A stretch of 64,000 bases of DNA from Hydrogenophaga pseudoflava (GTDB lineage Bacteria > Pseudomonadota > Gammaproteobacteria > Burkholderiales > Burkholderiaceae_C). Shown here piece by piece: positions 1-8,686 of this stretch. The translations under genes and the position numbers were made by a program. Location: contig NZ_JAVHJP010000007.1 of assembly GCF_031020795.1 (NCBI RefSeq), forward strand, positions 62,001 through 126,000, written 5' to 3'. Each line of letters begins with the position of its first letter. Position 1 is the stretch's first letter. The notes below the pieces were generated by a model. The model did not search any database and was not told where the DNA came from. It worked only from the letters and a program-made list of their open reading frames with translations.

Positions 1-1624
1 CGTGCGCCAGCGAGACTTCCGAACGGTCGTTGCCGCCGAGCATGCGCGCCAGTTCGCTCACGCGCTGCTCATGGGTGATGGCAGCGACGGTGCTGTGCGT
101 GACCGCACCGCTCTGGCGCTTGCTCACCAGCAGGTGGTGATCCCCGCAGGCAGCGACCTGGGGCAGGTGGGTGACGGCGAGCACCTGGCGGTCGCGGCCG
201 AGCTGGCGCAGGAGCTGGCCCACGGTGTGCGCCACGGCCCCACCGATGCCCGAGTCGACCTCGTCGAAGATCAGGGTCGGGGCCTGTCCCAGCCGGCTGG
301 TCACCACCGAGATCGCCAGGGCGATGCGCGAGAGTTCGCCGCCCGATGCCACCTTGCCGACCGGCCGCGGGCTCACGCCGGCGTGGCCCGCCACCAGAAA
401 CTCGACCTGCTCCCAGCCGTGCGCCTGGGGTTCGTCCAGTTTCTGCAAGCCCACCTCGAAGCGGCCGCCCTGCATGCCCAGGGTCTGCATGGCGTCGGTG
501 ACCGCCCGCGAGAGCTTGGGCGCCGCCTGCTGGCGCAGCTTGCCCAGGCGCTTGATTTCCAGCTCGAACGCGGCCCAGGCCTTGCGTTCTGCGGCGCGCA
601 GGGCATCCAGATCCATGGCCTGGTCGATGCTCTCCAGCTCCTTCTTCCAGCCCGCCAGCAGCTCCGCCAGTTCCTCGGGCGGCCGGCGGTAGCGGCGCGC
701 CAGCGACATCCACTGCGACAGCCGCTGGTCGAGCGCCTCCAGGCTGGAGGGGTCCAACTCGGTGTGGCGCGCGTAGTGGTGCAGGCCGTGCACCGTGTCC
801 TGCACCTGGGCCTGGGCCGCCAGCAGCGCCTGGATGGCGTCGTTGAAGGCCGGCTCCAGGTGGGCCTGCGCCTGCAGCGCCGACAGTGCCCGGTGGATCA
901 GCGACGCAGCGCTGCTGTCCTCGTCGTCCAGCACCGCGGCCGCCTCGCGCGCGGCATCCATCAGGCCCTGTGCATTGGCCAGGCGGCTGTGCTGCGCGTT
1001 GATGTCTTCCCACTCGCCGGGGCGAGGCTGCAATTTGTCGAGTTCGCTGATCTGCCAGGCGAGCCGCTCGCTCTCCTGCTGCAGCGTGTTCTGGCGCTCC
1101 GTGGCGCTCTCCAGCGTCTTGCGCGCCTGGCGCCAGTCGGCCCAGAGCGCAGAGGCGGACGAGGTGTCGACGCCGGCGTAGGCGTCCAGCAGGCCGCGCA
1201 CCGCCTCGGCGCGCGTCAGGCTCTGCCAGGCGTGCTGTCCGTGGATGTCCACCAGGTGATCGGCCAGGGCCTTGAGTTGGGCCATCGTGGCGGCGCTGCC
1301 GTTGATCCAGCCGCGGCTGCGTCCTTCTGTGTCGACGGTGCGGCGCAGCAGCAGACCGTCTTCAGCGGCAGCAAATCCCTGCTCGTCCAGCCAGGGCCGC
1401 AAGGACGCGGGCAGGTCGAACTCGGCGGCGATCTCGCAGCGCGCGGCGCCTTCGCGCACCACGCCGCTGTCGGCGCGGGCCCCCAGCGCCAGCTGAAGGG
1501 CGTCGATGAGGATGGATTTGCCCGCACCGGTCTCGCCGGTGAGCACGTTGAAGCCCTGGGCCAGATCGAGATCCAGCGAGGGCACGATGACGAAGTCACG
1601 CAAGACGATGCGTCGGAGGCTCAT
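1..1624 (-). CDS. recN: DNA repair protein RecN (3' end outside window)
   Basis: RecN is an SMC-like ATPase that acts in recombinational repair of double-strand breaks. The minus-strand frame starts at ATG 1624 (MSLRRIVLRDFVIV) and stays open to the left edge, giving 541 codons, close to the usual 550-570. The Walker A motif GETGAGKS lies at about residue 30, and the last visible part reads ELARMLGG then SEVSLAH, the conserved C-terminal ABC region of RecN. Only about a dozen residues and the stop should be missing. It is followed upstream on the same strand by nadK, the common arrangement in beta- and gammaproteobacteria. Confidence 0.95.
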   Translation of the reverse strand, partial: MSLRRIVLRDFVIVPSLDLDLAQGFNVLTGETGAGKSILIDALQLALGARADSGVVREGAARCEIAAEFDLPASLRPWLDEQGFAAAEDGLLLRRTVDTEGRSRGWINGSAATMAQLKALADHLVDIHGQHAWQSLTRAEAVRGLLDAYAGVDTSSASALWADWRQARKTLESATERQNTLQQESERLAWQISELDKLQPRPGEWEDINAQHSRLANAQGLMDAAREAAAVLDDEDSSAASLIHRALSALQAQAHLEPAFNDAIQALLAAQAQVQDTVHGLHHYARHTELDPSSLEALDQRLSQWMSLARRYRRPPEELAELLAGWKKELESIDQAMDLDALRAAERKAWAAFELEIKRLGKLRQQAAPKLSRAVTDAMQTLGMQGGRFEVGLQKLDEPQAHGWEQVEFLVAGHAGVSPRPVGKVASGGELSRIALAISVVTSRLGQAPTLIFDEVDSGIGGAVAHTVGQLLRQLGRDRQVLAVTHLPQVAACGDHHLLVSKRQSGAVTHSTVAAITHEQRVSELARMLGGNDRSEVSLAH

Positions 1625-1667
1625 GGCTTCGGAACAAACGGAGGGAAGGCGGCTATTTTGACCGCTC

Positions 1668-2585
1668 TCAGGCGCCCTCGTTCCAGTGCAGCTTCTTGCG
1701 CAGGGTGTCGAAGTAGCTCCAGCCCAGCGGGTGCAGCAGGCGCAGCGTGTGCTCCGAGCGGCGCACGACGATGCGGTCGCCGTGCAGCAGGCTGGTGAGC
1801 GACTGCATGTCGAAGTTGGCGCTGGCGTCCTTGCCCGAGACGATCTCGACCGCCACCTCGCAGTGCGAGGGCAGCACGATCGGCCGGTTGGACAGGGTGT
1901 GCGGCGCAATCGGCACCATGATCCAGCCGCCCACGGAAGGGTGCAGCAGCGGCCCGCCGGCCGACAGCGCGTAGGCGGTGGAGCCGGTGGAGGTGGCGAT
2001 GATCAGGCCGTCGGCGCGCTGGTTGGCCACGAAATGGCCGTCCACCTCGACCCGCAGCTCGATCATGCTGGCGACGCCGCCGCGGTTGACCACCACATCG
2101 TTCAGCGCCGTGGCCTCGAATACGCAGCGGCCGTCGCGCCAGACGCTGGCCGCCATCAGCGACCGGGGGTCCTCTTCAAATTCGCCGCGCAGGATGGCGC
2201 GCAGGTTGTCCCGGTAGGTCTCCAGCGGAATGTCGGTGATGAAGCCCAGGCGGCCCTGGTTGATGCCCACCAGCGGCACGCCGTAACGCGCAAGCTGCCG
2301 TCCGATGCCCAGCATGGTGCCGTCGCCGCCGAGCACCAGCGCCAGATCGATGCCCTGACCCATGGCCGGCACGTCCAGCGCTGGGTACTGCAGCAGGCCG
2401 GTGTTGAGCGCGGTGTCCCGCTCCAGGGAGACGTCGCAGCCCTCGTCGTGCAGGAACTCGGCCAGGGCCTCGACCACCTTGCGCGAACCCGGCGCCTGGT
2501 ACTTGCCGACGATGGCCACGTGGGCGAATCGCAGGTGGCGCTTCGGCGCGGGGGCCGTCTGGCGGCTGGTGTCGGGCTGGGTCAT
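1668..2585 (-). CDS. nadK: NAD kinase
   Basis: NAD kinase phosphorylates NAD to NADP in the cytoplasm. The 305-residue protein carries the family GGDGTML motif (about residue 85), the NQGRLGF segment and the TSTGSTAY catalytic loop. The start at 2585 (MTQPDTS) is preferred over an in-frame ATG two codons upstream, because a -10-like TGTAAT ends exactly 6 nt before it, pointing to a leaderless transcript. It is divergent from hrcA and lies 43 nt upstream of recN, so the two may be cotranscribed. Confidence 0.95.
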   Translation of the reverse strand: MTQPDTSRQTAPAPKRHLRFAHVAIVGKYQAPGSRKVVEALAEFLHDEGCDVSLERDTALNTGLLQYPALDVPAMGQGIDLALVLGGDGTMLGIGRQLARYGVPLVGINQGRLGFITDIPLETYRDNLRAILRGEFEEDPRSLMAASVWRDGRCVFEATALNDVVVNRGGVASMIELRVEVDGHFVANQRADGLIIATSTGSTAYALSAGGPLLHPSVGGWIMVPIAPHTLSNRPIVLPSHCEVAVEIVSGKDASANFDMQSLTSLLHGDRIVVRRSEHTLRLLHPLGWSYFDTLRKKLHWNEGA

Positions 2586-2591
2586 GCACAA

Positions 2592-2597
2592 ATTACA
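2592..2597 (-). promoter_or_regulatory. -10-like hexamer of nadK (possible leaderless start)
   Basis: On the minus strand the sequence is TGTAAT, six bases, then ATG of nadK at 2585. No Shine-Dalgarno sequence fits between. A transcript starting at the usual distance from a -10 box would begin at or next to the A of ATG. I see no good -35 match. The same 6-nt geometry is seen at hrcA, rsh, sulP and serS. Confidence 0.4.
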
Positions 2598-2670
2598 ACA
2601 TAGGGGCCGACGGTGGCCAGACCCCCGGAAACCCTTGCCCCCAGCCGCTGTTCAGGGGTGGCACCGTCCT

Positions 2671-2676
2671 TAAAAT
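2671..2676 (+). promoter_or_regulatory. -10-like hexamer of hrcA (possible leaderless start)
   Basis: TAAAAT is followed by six bases and the hrcA ATG at 2683. There is no Shine-Dalgarno sequence. The 97-nt gap between nadK and hrcA has no CIRCE inverted repeat (TTAGCACTC type), so autoregulation by HrcA is not apparent here. Confidence 0.4.
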
Positions 2677-2682
2677 GAAGAC

Positions 2683-3702
2683 ATGCTGGACGACCGCTCC
2701 AAACTTCTGCTCAAGACCCTGGTCGAGCGCTACATCGCCGACGGTCAGCCCGTCGGTTCCCGCACGCTGGCCAAGGCGGCCGGCATGGATCTTTCGCCGG
2801 CGACCATCCGCAACGTCATGAGCGACCTGGAGGAGCTCGGACTCATTGCCAGCCCGCACACCTCGGCCGGGCGCATTCCCACCGCCCGGGGCTACCGCCT
2901 GTTCGTGGACACCATGCTCACCGTTCGGCGCGAGGACATCCAGGGCGCCGAAAACATCGGCGCCACCGGCCTCCAGGCCGGCACCCAGCCCCAGCGCGTG
3001 ATCAGCCACGCCGCCCAGATGCTCTCCAGCCTGTCGCAGTACGTGGGGGTGGTGATGGCGCCGCGGCGCGCCTCGGTGTTCCGGCACATCGAGTTTCTGA
3101 GCCTGTCGGAGCGCCGGGTGCTGGTGATCCTGGTTTCGCCCGACGGGGACGTGCAGAACCGCATCATCCACACGCAGGCGAACTTCACCCAGTCGCAGTT
3201 GCTGGAAGCGGCCAACTTCCTCAACGCCCATTACGCGGGGCTCACGATGGAAGAGGTGCGTTCGCGCTTGCGCAACGAGGTCGAGGCCTTGCGGGGGGAG
3301 ATTGCCTCGCTGATGCAGGCCGCCGTCGACATCGGGGCCGACGCGGGCGCCGAACGTGAGGAGGTGGTGGTCTCGGGCGAGCGCAACCTGCTGTCGGTGA
3401 GCGAGTTCTCCAGCGACATGGGGCACCTGCGCCAGCTGTTCGACCTGTTCGAACAGAAGACGCAGCTGATCCGTCTGCTGGATGTGTCGTCCCAGGCCGA
3501 CGGCGTGCGCATCTACATCGGTGGCGAAAGCCATGTGGTGCCCTTCGAAGACCTGTCGGTGGTCACGGCGCCCTACGAGGTGGACGGCCAGGTGGTGGGC
3601 ACGCTGGGTGTGATCGGCCCCCAGCGCATGCCCTACGACCGCATGATCCAGATCGTCGATGTGACGGCCAAGCTGGTGAGCAACGCCCTCAGTCACAAGT
3701 GA
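2683..3702 (+). CDS. hrcA: heat-inducible transcription repressor HrcA
   Basis: HrcA represses class I heat-shock genes (groE, dnaK) by binding CIRCE elements, with GroEL as its usual folding partner. The 339-residue length is normal. The N-terminal winged helix has the diagnostic [19 protein letters not shown] stretch followed by [11 protein letters not shown], and the C-terminal GAF-like dimerisation domain ends in a typical [12 protein letters not shown] tail. Neither grpE nor dnaK is nearby, but the position beside nadK and recN is common in Burkholderiales. Confidence 0.96.
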   Translation: MLDDRSKLLLKTLVERYIADGQPVGSRTLAKAAGMDLSPATIRNVMSDLEELGLIASPHTSAGRIPTARGYRLFVDTMLTVRREDIQGAENIGATGLQAGTQPQRVISHAAQMLSSLSQYVGVVMAPRRASVFRHIEFLSLSERRVLVILVSPDGDVQNRIIHTQANFTQSQLLEAANFLNAHYAGLTMEEVRSRLRNEVEALRGEIASLMQAAVDIGADAGAEREEVVVSGERNLLSVSEFSSDMGHLRQLFDLFEQKTQLIRLLDVSSQADGVRIYIGGESHVVPFEDLSVVTAPYEVDGQVVGTLGVIGPQRMPYDRMIQIVDVTAKLVSNALSHK

Positions 3703-3739
3703 TCCGGCCCGGTCGGCCGCCTACAATGCGGGCCTTGCA

Positions 3740-3818
<79 letters not shown>

Positions 3819-3828
3819 AACACTGAAA

Positions 3829-3856
3829 AGCCAACCTTCCGGGGTTGGCTTTTTTG
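3829..3856 (+). terminator. Rho-independent terminator after the tRNA
   Basis: AGCCAACC and GGTTGGCT form a perfect 8-bp stem around a 6-nt loop and are followed directly by a run of T. It lies 10 nt beyond the CCA end of the tRNA, between it and the convergent cytochrome gene. Confidence 0.9.
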
Positions 3857-3877
3857 TTGCGCCGGTCCGGGCACCAC

Positions 3878-4738
3878 TCAGTACAGGCGCGAGAGGTACG
3901 CGGCCATCAGACGGGCGTGTTCTTCGCTGACGCCAAGGTCCGGCATCGCGGTGCCCGGCTTGACAGCCTGTGGCGTGCGGATCCACTGCACCAGGTGTTC
4001 GGGCGTGTTGGGCAGCCGGCCGGCGATCAGCGCGCGCCTGGCCAGCCCCTCGAGCGGTGGGCCCACATGCACGTCGGAGCCGGTCATGCCTGGGATGCGG
4101 TGGCAGCTGACGCAGGCGTACTGACGCAGCACCAGACGCGTCTGGCGGTCGGGCGACAGATCGGCGGGCGGTGCTGCGGTGGCGCCTGCGGCGCGGGTGG
4201 GTAGCGCGCAGTCGACCATGGCGGCGTTCTCGACATGCGCGGCATAGTCCTGCGGGGACCAGCGTGGCATCTGTTCGACGAATCCGGCCACGGCCCAGAT
4301 GTCCTGGTCCGACAGCCGCATGCCCCAGGACGGCATGCCGGTCATGCGGATGCCGTGGCGCGTGATCCAGTACAGCTCGCGCAGGTGCCAGTGCCGGCCG
4401 GCGTCGAGCAGCGGGCCGGGCAGCGGCAGCATGCTCATGCCCACGGGACCGGGTGCGATGCCGGGCGCGCCGTGGCACTGCACGCACTGGTCGCGGTAGC
4501 AGGCGGCGCCACGTTGCAGCGTCAGGGCCGCAGGCAGGGCGGGCGGCGTGATGCCGGCGGCGCGCACACGCACCGATTGTTTCATGGCGGTCTCCAGCAG
4601 CGAGTACACGGGCTGCGTGTGTTGCACCGTGGCGCCGACGTCGTACAACCCGCCCAGCACGATGAACGCCGCCGCGGCAGCTGCCACGAGCGCCGCCGCG
4701 AGCAGGGTGGTGGCCACGGTGGCAAGGGTCCGCTGCAT
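3878..4738 (-). CDS. membrane-anchored diheme cytochrome c
   Basis: This is a 286-residue electron carrier with an N-terminal hydrophobic segment (TLLAAALVAAAAAAFIVLGG, about residues 9-28) that acts as signal or anchor. It has two heme c motifs, CVQCH in the central part and CVSCH nearer the C-terminus, each followed by a methionine suitable as distal ligand (GMPSWG and GTAMPDLG). A GGAG Shine-Dalgarno precedes ATG 4738. It is divergent from the oxidase genes, 101 nt away, and probably supplies electrons to that oxidase; this link is inferred from position. The ATG chosen removes a long upstream extension with no coding sense. Confidence 0.85.
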   Translation of the reverse strand: MQRTLATVATTLLAAALVAAAAAAFIVLGGLYDVGATVQHTQPVYSLLETAMKQSVRVRAAGITPPALPAALTLQRGAACYRDQCVQCHGAPGIAPGPVGMSMLPLPGPLLDAGRHWHLRELYWITRHGIRMTGMPSWGMRLSDQDIWAVAGFVEQMPRWSPQDYAAHVENAAMVDCALPTRAAGATAAPPADLSPDRQTRLVLRQYACVSCHRIPGMTGSDVHVGPPLEGLARRALIAGRLPNTPEHLVQWIRTPQAVKPGTAMPDLGVSEEHARLMAAYLSRLY

Positions 4739-4839
4739 CGCTTCTCCGGTTGATCGGCTCGCGTCGGTCGCGGCGGGCCAGCTGGTGGCGTCCCGACGGC
4801 AAACACCGCGCCCGGCGGAGGAACGCGGATTGCCTTGGA

Positions 4840-5250
4840 ATGGCGATGACCGTCCGGACCCATCGTCTCCCTGCCGCCTCCGCGCTGCTGGCCGCCGGCC
4901 TCGCCACCGGGGCGGCGGGCGGCTGCAGCGGTGCGCCCGCACCGGGTGAGGCTTACCGGCTGGTGCCGGGTGGCGATGCGCAACGCGGCCGGCTCCTGCT
5001 GGCCCACTACCAATGCGGCAGCTGCCATGCCGTGCCGGGCGTCCCCGGCCGCAGCACGCAGGTGGGGCCCACGTTGGCCGCTTTCGGAGGGCGCAGCTAC
5101 ATCGCCGGGCGCGTGCCGAACGAGGCGGCCGCACTGCAGCGCTGGCTGCAATCGCCGCAGTCGCTGGTGCCCGGCACCGCCATGCCCGATCTCGGCGTGT
5201 CCGCCACCGATGCGCGCGACATGGCGGCATACCTGATGGCGCTGCGGTGA
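4840..5250 (+). CDS. lipoprotein c-type cytochrome of the oxidase operon
   Basis: This is a 136-residue protein (or 134 from the second ATG at 4846) with a signal sequence ending in a lipobox-like AAGGC, so it is probably lipid-anchored on the periplasmic side of a membrane. It has one heme motif CGSCH and a C-terminal GTAMPDLGVS with the likely methionine ligand. Its C-terminal half resembles the last domain of the divergent diheme cytochrome. The stop overlaps the GTG start of the next gene, so it is the first gene of a tightly packed operon with coxB and the fused coxAC. Confidence 0.8.
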   Translation: MAMTVRTHRLPAASALLAAGLATGAAGGCSGAPAPGEAYRLVPGGDAQRGRLLLAHYQCGSCHAVPGVPGRSTQVGPTLAAFGGRSYIAGRVPNEAAALQRWLQSPQSLVPGTAMPDLGVSATDARDMAAYLMALR

Positions 5251-6164
5251 ACTGGCTCACCGGCTCCGCCAGCACGCAGGCGGCGGCGCTGGCCGAAGTC
5301 TCCGGTGTGCTGTTCGCCGGCGGCACGCTGGTCTTCGCGCTGGTGCTGACGCTGCTCATGCTCGCGCTGCGCGGGCGCCAGCGCCGGCGCGTGCTGCCGA
5401 CCGCATGGTGGACGGTGGGTGGGGGCATCGTCTTTCCGGTGATCGTGCTCAGCGCGCTGATGGCTTACAGCCTGGTGCGCACCGAAGGACTGGAGCGGCC
5501 GCCGGCCGATCCGCTGGTGGTCGGCGTGACCGGGCATCCCTGGTGGTGGGAGGTGCGCTACCGCGATCCGGCCGGCACGCAGTGGGTGGCGGTCGCCAAC
5601 GAGTTGCGGCTGCCGGTGGGCCGCACGGTACAGATCGGCCTGAGCAGCCCGGACCTCATCCACAGCTTCTGGGTGCCGGCGCTCGGCGGCAAGATGGACC
5701 TGGTGCCCGGCCGCGTCAACCGGCTGGTGGTCACGCCGCAGCGCCCGGGTGTGCACCGCGGCGTCTGCGCCGAGTACTGCGGTGTCCAGCACGCGCGCAT
5801 GGCGCTGCACGTGGTGGTGCAGGCGCCCGACGAGTTCGAGCGCTGGCTTGCGGCACAGGCCGCACCGGCGGCCACACCCGAGGGCCCGCTGGCCGAGCGC
5901 GGCCGCCGCTCCTTCGTTGAGCTGTGCGCGGGTTGTCACACCGTGCGCGGTGTCGCAGAGGGTGCCGCGCTCGCGCCCGACCTGACCCACGTGGCCAGCC
6001 GCCTGCATCTGGGCGCCGGCACGCTGCCAAACGGGCATGAAGCGCTGGCGCGCTGGATCGCCGACGTGCAGGCCTTGAAGCCCGGCGCCCGCATGCCCTC
6101 GTACGGCCACCTCGACCGCGCGACGCTGGACGCGCTGGCCGCCTACCTGGCGCAGTTGCGATGA
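5247..6164 (+). CDS. coxB: cytochrome c oxidase subunit II with fused cytochrome c domain
   Basis: This is subunit II of a caa3-type terminal oxidase; it takes electrons from cytochrome c through the dinuclear CuA centre. The 305-residue protein has two N-terminal membrane helices (about residues 15-42 and 52-72), a cupredoxin domain with the CuA ligands in LIHSFWVP and CAEYCGVQHARM, and a C-terminal cytochrome c domain with CAGCH and a distal methionine in ARMPSYG. It starts at GTG 5247, overlapping the previous stop. Its stop overlaps the ATG of coxAC by 4 nt, indicating translational coupling. Confidence 0.92.
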   Translation: MNWLTGSASTQAAALAEVSGVLFAGGTLVFALVLTLLMLALRGRQRRRVLPTAWWTVGGGIVFPVIVLSALMAYSLVRTEGLERPPADPLVVGVTGHPWWWEVRYRDPAGTQWVAVANELRLPVGRTVQIGLSSPDLIHSFWVPALGGKMDLVPGRVNRLVVTPQRPGVHRGVCAEYCGVQHARMALHVVVQAPDEFERWLAAQAAPAATPEGPLAERGRRSFVELCAGCHTVRGVAEGAALAPDLTHVASRLHLGAGTLPNGHEALARWIADVQALKPGARMPSYGHLDRATLDALAAYLAQLR

Positions 6165-8674
6165 CGCCGCTGCCGAACCCGCTGCCGCGTCCACCGGGCG
6201 AGCTGGAACGCCTGGCCGACGTGTGGATGCTGCCACGGGGCTGGCGTTCGATGAGCGCGGTCAACAACACCTTCATCGGAAAGCTCTACATCGGCACCGC
6301 GTTCATCTTCCTGCTGCTGGCCGGCGTGCTGGCGCTGGTGATGCGCGCGCAGCTCGCGCTGCCCGACGCCGACCTGGTCGGTCCACGGACCTACGACCAG
6401 CTCTTCACCATGCACGGCACGGTGATGATGTTCCTGTTCGCAGTGCCGGTGGTCGAGGCCGTCGCGGTCTATCTGCTGCCCAACATGCTGGGCGCGCGCG
6501 ACCTCCCGTTCCCGCGCCTGTCGGCCTATGCGTACTGGGCCTATGCCTTTGGCGGGTTCGCGTTCTTCTGCACCATCTTCGTCGGCCTGGCACCCGAGGG
6601 CGGCTGGTTCATGTACCCGCCGCTGACCAGCCGCGCGCACTCGCCCGGCCTCAATGCCGACTTCTGGCTGCTGGGCATCGGCTTCATCGAGATCTCGGCC
6701 ATCGCCGGCGCCATCGAGCTGATCATCGGCCTCTTGATGACGCGCGCGCCGGGCATGACGCTTGCGCGCATGCCGGTGTACGCCTGGGCGATGCTGGTGG
6801 TCGGGCTGATGATCGTGTTCGCCTTCCCGGCCATGATCGCCGGCACCGCGCTGCTCGAGATGGAGCGTGCGTTCGACTGGCCGTTCTTCAACGCGTCGCG
6901 CGGCGGCGACCCGCTGCTGTGGCAGCACCTGTTCTGGTTCTTCGGCCACCCGGAGGTCTACATCATCTTCCTGCCCGCCGCGGGCATGGTGTCGGCCATC
7001 CTGCCGGTGGCCGTGGGGACACCGCTGGCGGGTCACCGTGCCGTCGTCCATGCGCTGTTTGCGGTGGCGCTGATCAGCTTCGCACTGTGGGCGCACCACA
7101 TGTTCACCGCCGGCCTGGGCTCGCTCTCGCTCAGCTTCGTGTCGGCGGCCAGTCTGGCGGTGGCGATCCCGGGCGGTGTGCAGGTGTTCGCCTGGATCGC
7201 CACACTGTGGCGCGGCCGCGTGCGGCCGGACACGCAGACCCTGTTCCTGCTGGGTTTCCTGTTCACTTTCGTTGCCGGCGGGCTGACCGGCGTGATGGTG
7301 GCGGTGCTGCCGTTCAACTGGCAGGCCCACGACTCGTACTTCATCGTCGCCCATCTGCACTATGTGCTGATCGGTGGCGTGGTGTTCCCGCTGTTCGCGG
7401 CGCTGTACCACTGGCTTCCCCTGGGCAACGGCCACCGGCTGGACGAACGCCTGGGCCGCTGGGTCTTCGGGCTGGTCTTCGGTGGCTTCCATCTCGGCTT
7501 CTTCCCGATGCACATCGCCGGCGTGCTGGGCATGCCGCGGCGCGTCTACACCTACCCGGCCGGCCTGGGTTGGGAGCTGCCGAACCTGCTGTCCAGCGCC
7601 GGTGCGCTGGTCATCGCGGCCGGCGTGGCGCTGCTGGCCGTGGACGTGGTGCGCACCGTGCGGCGGCCGCAGCGGCCGCACGGCAATCCCTGGCGCGCGG
7701 CGACGCTGGAGTGGGTGCCCTCGGACACCTACGGGCTGCGCAGCATCCCGCAGGTGGCGCACCACGACCCGCTGTGGCACCAGCCGGCGCTGGCCGAGGA
7801 GATCGTGCGTGGCGAACACTGGCTGCCCGGCACCGCCACCGGGCGGCGCGAGACGCTGATCACCAGCCCCCGGCGGGCGGCGCTGCGCCACCTCATCGTG
7901 CTGCCCGGGCCGAGCTGGCTGCCCGTGCTTGCAGCGCTGGGCACGGCAGGTTTTTTCCTGCTGCTGACGGTCCAGTGGGTGTGGACGGCGCACGCGTTCG
8001 GCCTGGTGGCGGTGGCCTGCACCATCGCCTGGCTGTGGCAGACCGACCGCCTGCCTGGTGTGCCCTCGGCGGTGGTGGGGGAGGGCGTGCAGGTCCCGGT
8101 CGGTGCGGTGCTGCTGGCCTCGCACTCCTGGTGGGCGACGGTGATCCTCGTCATCGTCGACATGACCGTCTTCGCGTCCATGGTCTTCGCGCACCTGCAC
8201 GTGTCGATGCAGGCGGTGAGCTGTCCGCCGCCCGGCGCGGCGCTGCCCGAGACGCGCAGCGTGGCGGGCGCAGCTGTCGGCTTTGTGCTCAGCGCCGCGC
8301 TGGTCGCCTGGCGGGCACGCCGGCTGCGCACACAGGTGCTGGATGGCTGGCGTGCGGCCGCGCTGCTGGTGCCGGCGGCCGCGCTGGCGGTCGGTGCATT
8401 CGCGCTGCTGCTGCAGGCGCATGTGGCGGCGGGTCTGGCGCCGCGGGCCGACGCGTGGAGCGCCACCGTCGCCGCGTTGCTGTCGGTCGTGGGCCTTCAC
8501 GTGGCCCTGCTCGCGACGTTCGCGGCGTATCTTGTCGCCCGGGGTGCGGCCGGGCTGCTGACACCGCGGCAGCGTGCGAGCTTCGACAACTGCGCGCTGC
8601 TGTGGTGGTGCGCCTGCGCGCAGGGCGTCGTCGCCGCGCTGCTGCCGCACGCGCTGTCCTGGGGTATGGCATGA
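6161..8674 (+). CDS. fused cytochrome c oxidase subunits I and III
   Basis: This is the catalytic subunit of the proton-pumping heme-copper oxidase. Residues about 1-540 are subunit I: HGTVMMF (heme ligand), FGHPEVYIIF (CuB histidine, the glutamate of type A1 D-channels and the cross-linked tyrosine), an HH pair (WAHHMF) and FIVAHLHYV with two further heme ligands. Residues about 580-837 form a helical subunit III-like part containing HSWWATVILVIVDM and FASMVFAHLH. The 837-residue length fits known CoxA-CoxC fusions. No assembly factor (Cox11, Sco) or heme A synthesis gene is present nearby. Confidence 0.92.
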   Translation: MTPLPNPLPRPPGELERLADVWMLPRGWRSMSAVNNTFIGKLYIGTAFIFLLLAGVLALVMRAQLALPDADLVGPRTYDQLFTMHGTVMMFLFAVPVVEAVAVYLLPNMLGARDLPFPRLSAYAYWAYAFGGFAFFCTIFVGLAPEGGWFMYPPLTSRAHSPGLNADFWLLGIGFIEISAIAGAIELIIGLLMTRAPGMTLARMPVYAWAMLVVGLMIVFAFPAMIAGTALLEMERAFDWPFFNASRGGDPLLWQHLFWFFGHPEVYIIFLPAAGMVSAILPVAVGTPLAGHRAVVHALFAVALISFALWAHHMFTAGLGSLSLSFVSAASLAVAIPGGVQVFAWIATLWRGRVRPDTQTLFLLGFLFTFVAGGLTGVMVAVLPFNWQAHDSYFIVAHLHYVLIGGVVFPLFAALYHWLPLGNGHRLDERLGRWVFGLVFGGFHLGFFPMHIAGVLGMPRRVYTYPAGLGWELPNLLSSAGALVIAAGVALLAVDVVRTVRRPQRPHGNPWRAATLEWVPSDTYGLRSIPQVAHHDPLWHQPALAEEIVRGEHWLPGTATGRRETLITSPRRAALRHLIVLPGPSWLPVLAALGTAGFFLLLTVQWVWTAHAFGLVAVACTIAWLWQTDRLPGVPSAVVGEGVQVPVGAVLLASHSWWATVILVIVDMTVFASMVFAHLHVSMQAVSCPPPGAALPETRSVAGAAVGFVLSAALVAWRARRLRTQVLDGWRAAALLVPAAALAVGAFALLLQAHVAAGLAPRADAWSATVAALLSVVGLHVALLATFAAYLVARGAAGLLTPRQRASFDNCALLWWCACAQGVVAALLPHALSWGMA

Positions 8675-8686
8675 AGCCTGCCAGGT

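Noticed and set aside
2586..2682. CIRCE operator in front of hrcA
   Set aside because: No TTAGCACTC-N9-GAGTGCTAA-like inverted repeat is present in this gap.
4739..5428. Upstream extension of the diheme cytochrome frame to position 5428
   Set aside because: It overlaps the confident plus-strand cytochrome and coxB genes; a ribosome site and signal peptide at 4738 define the real start.
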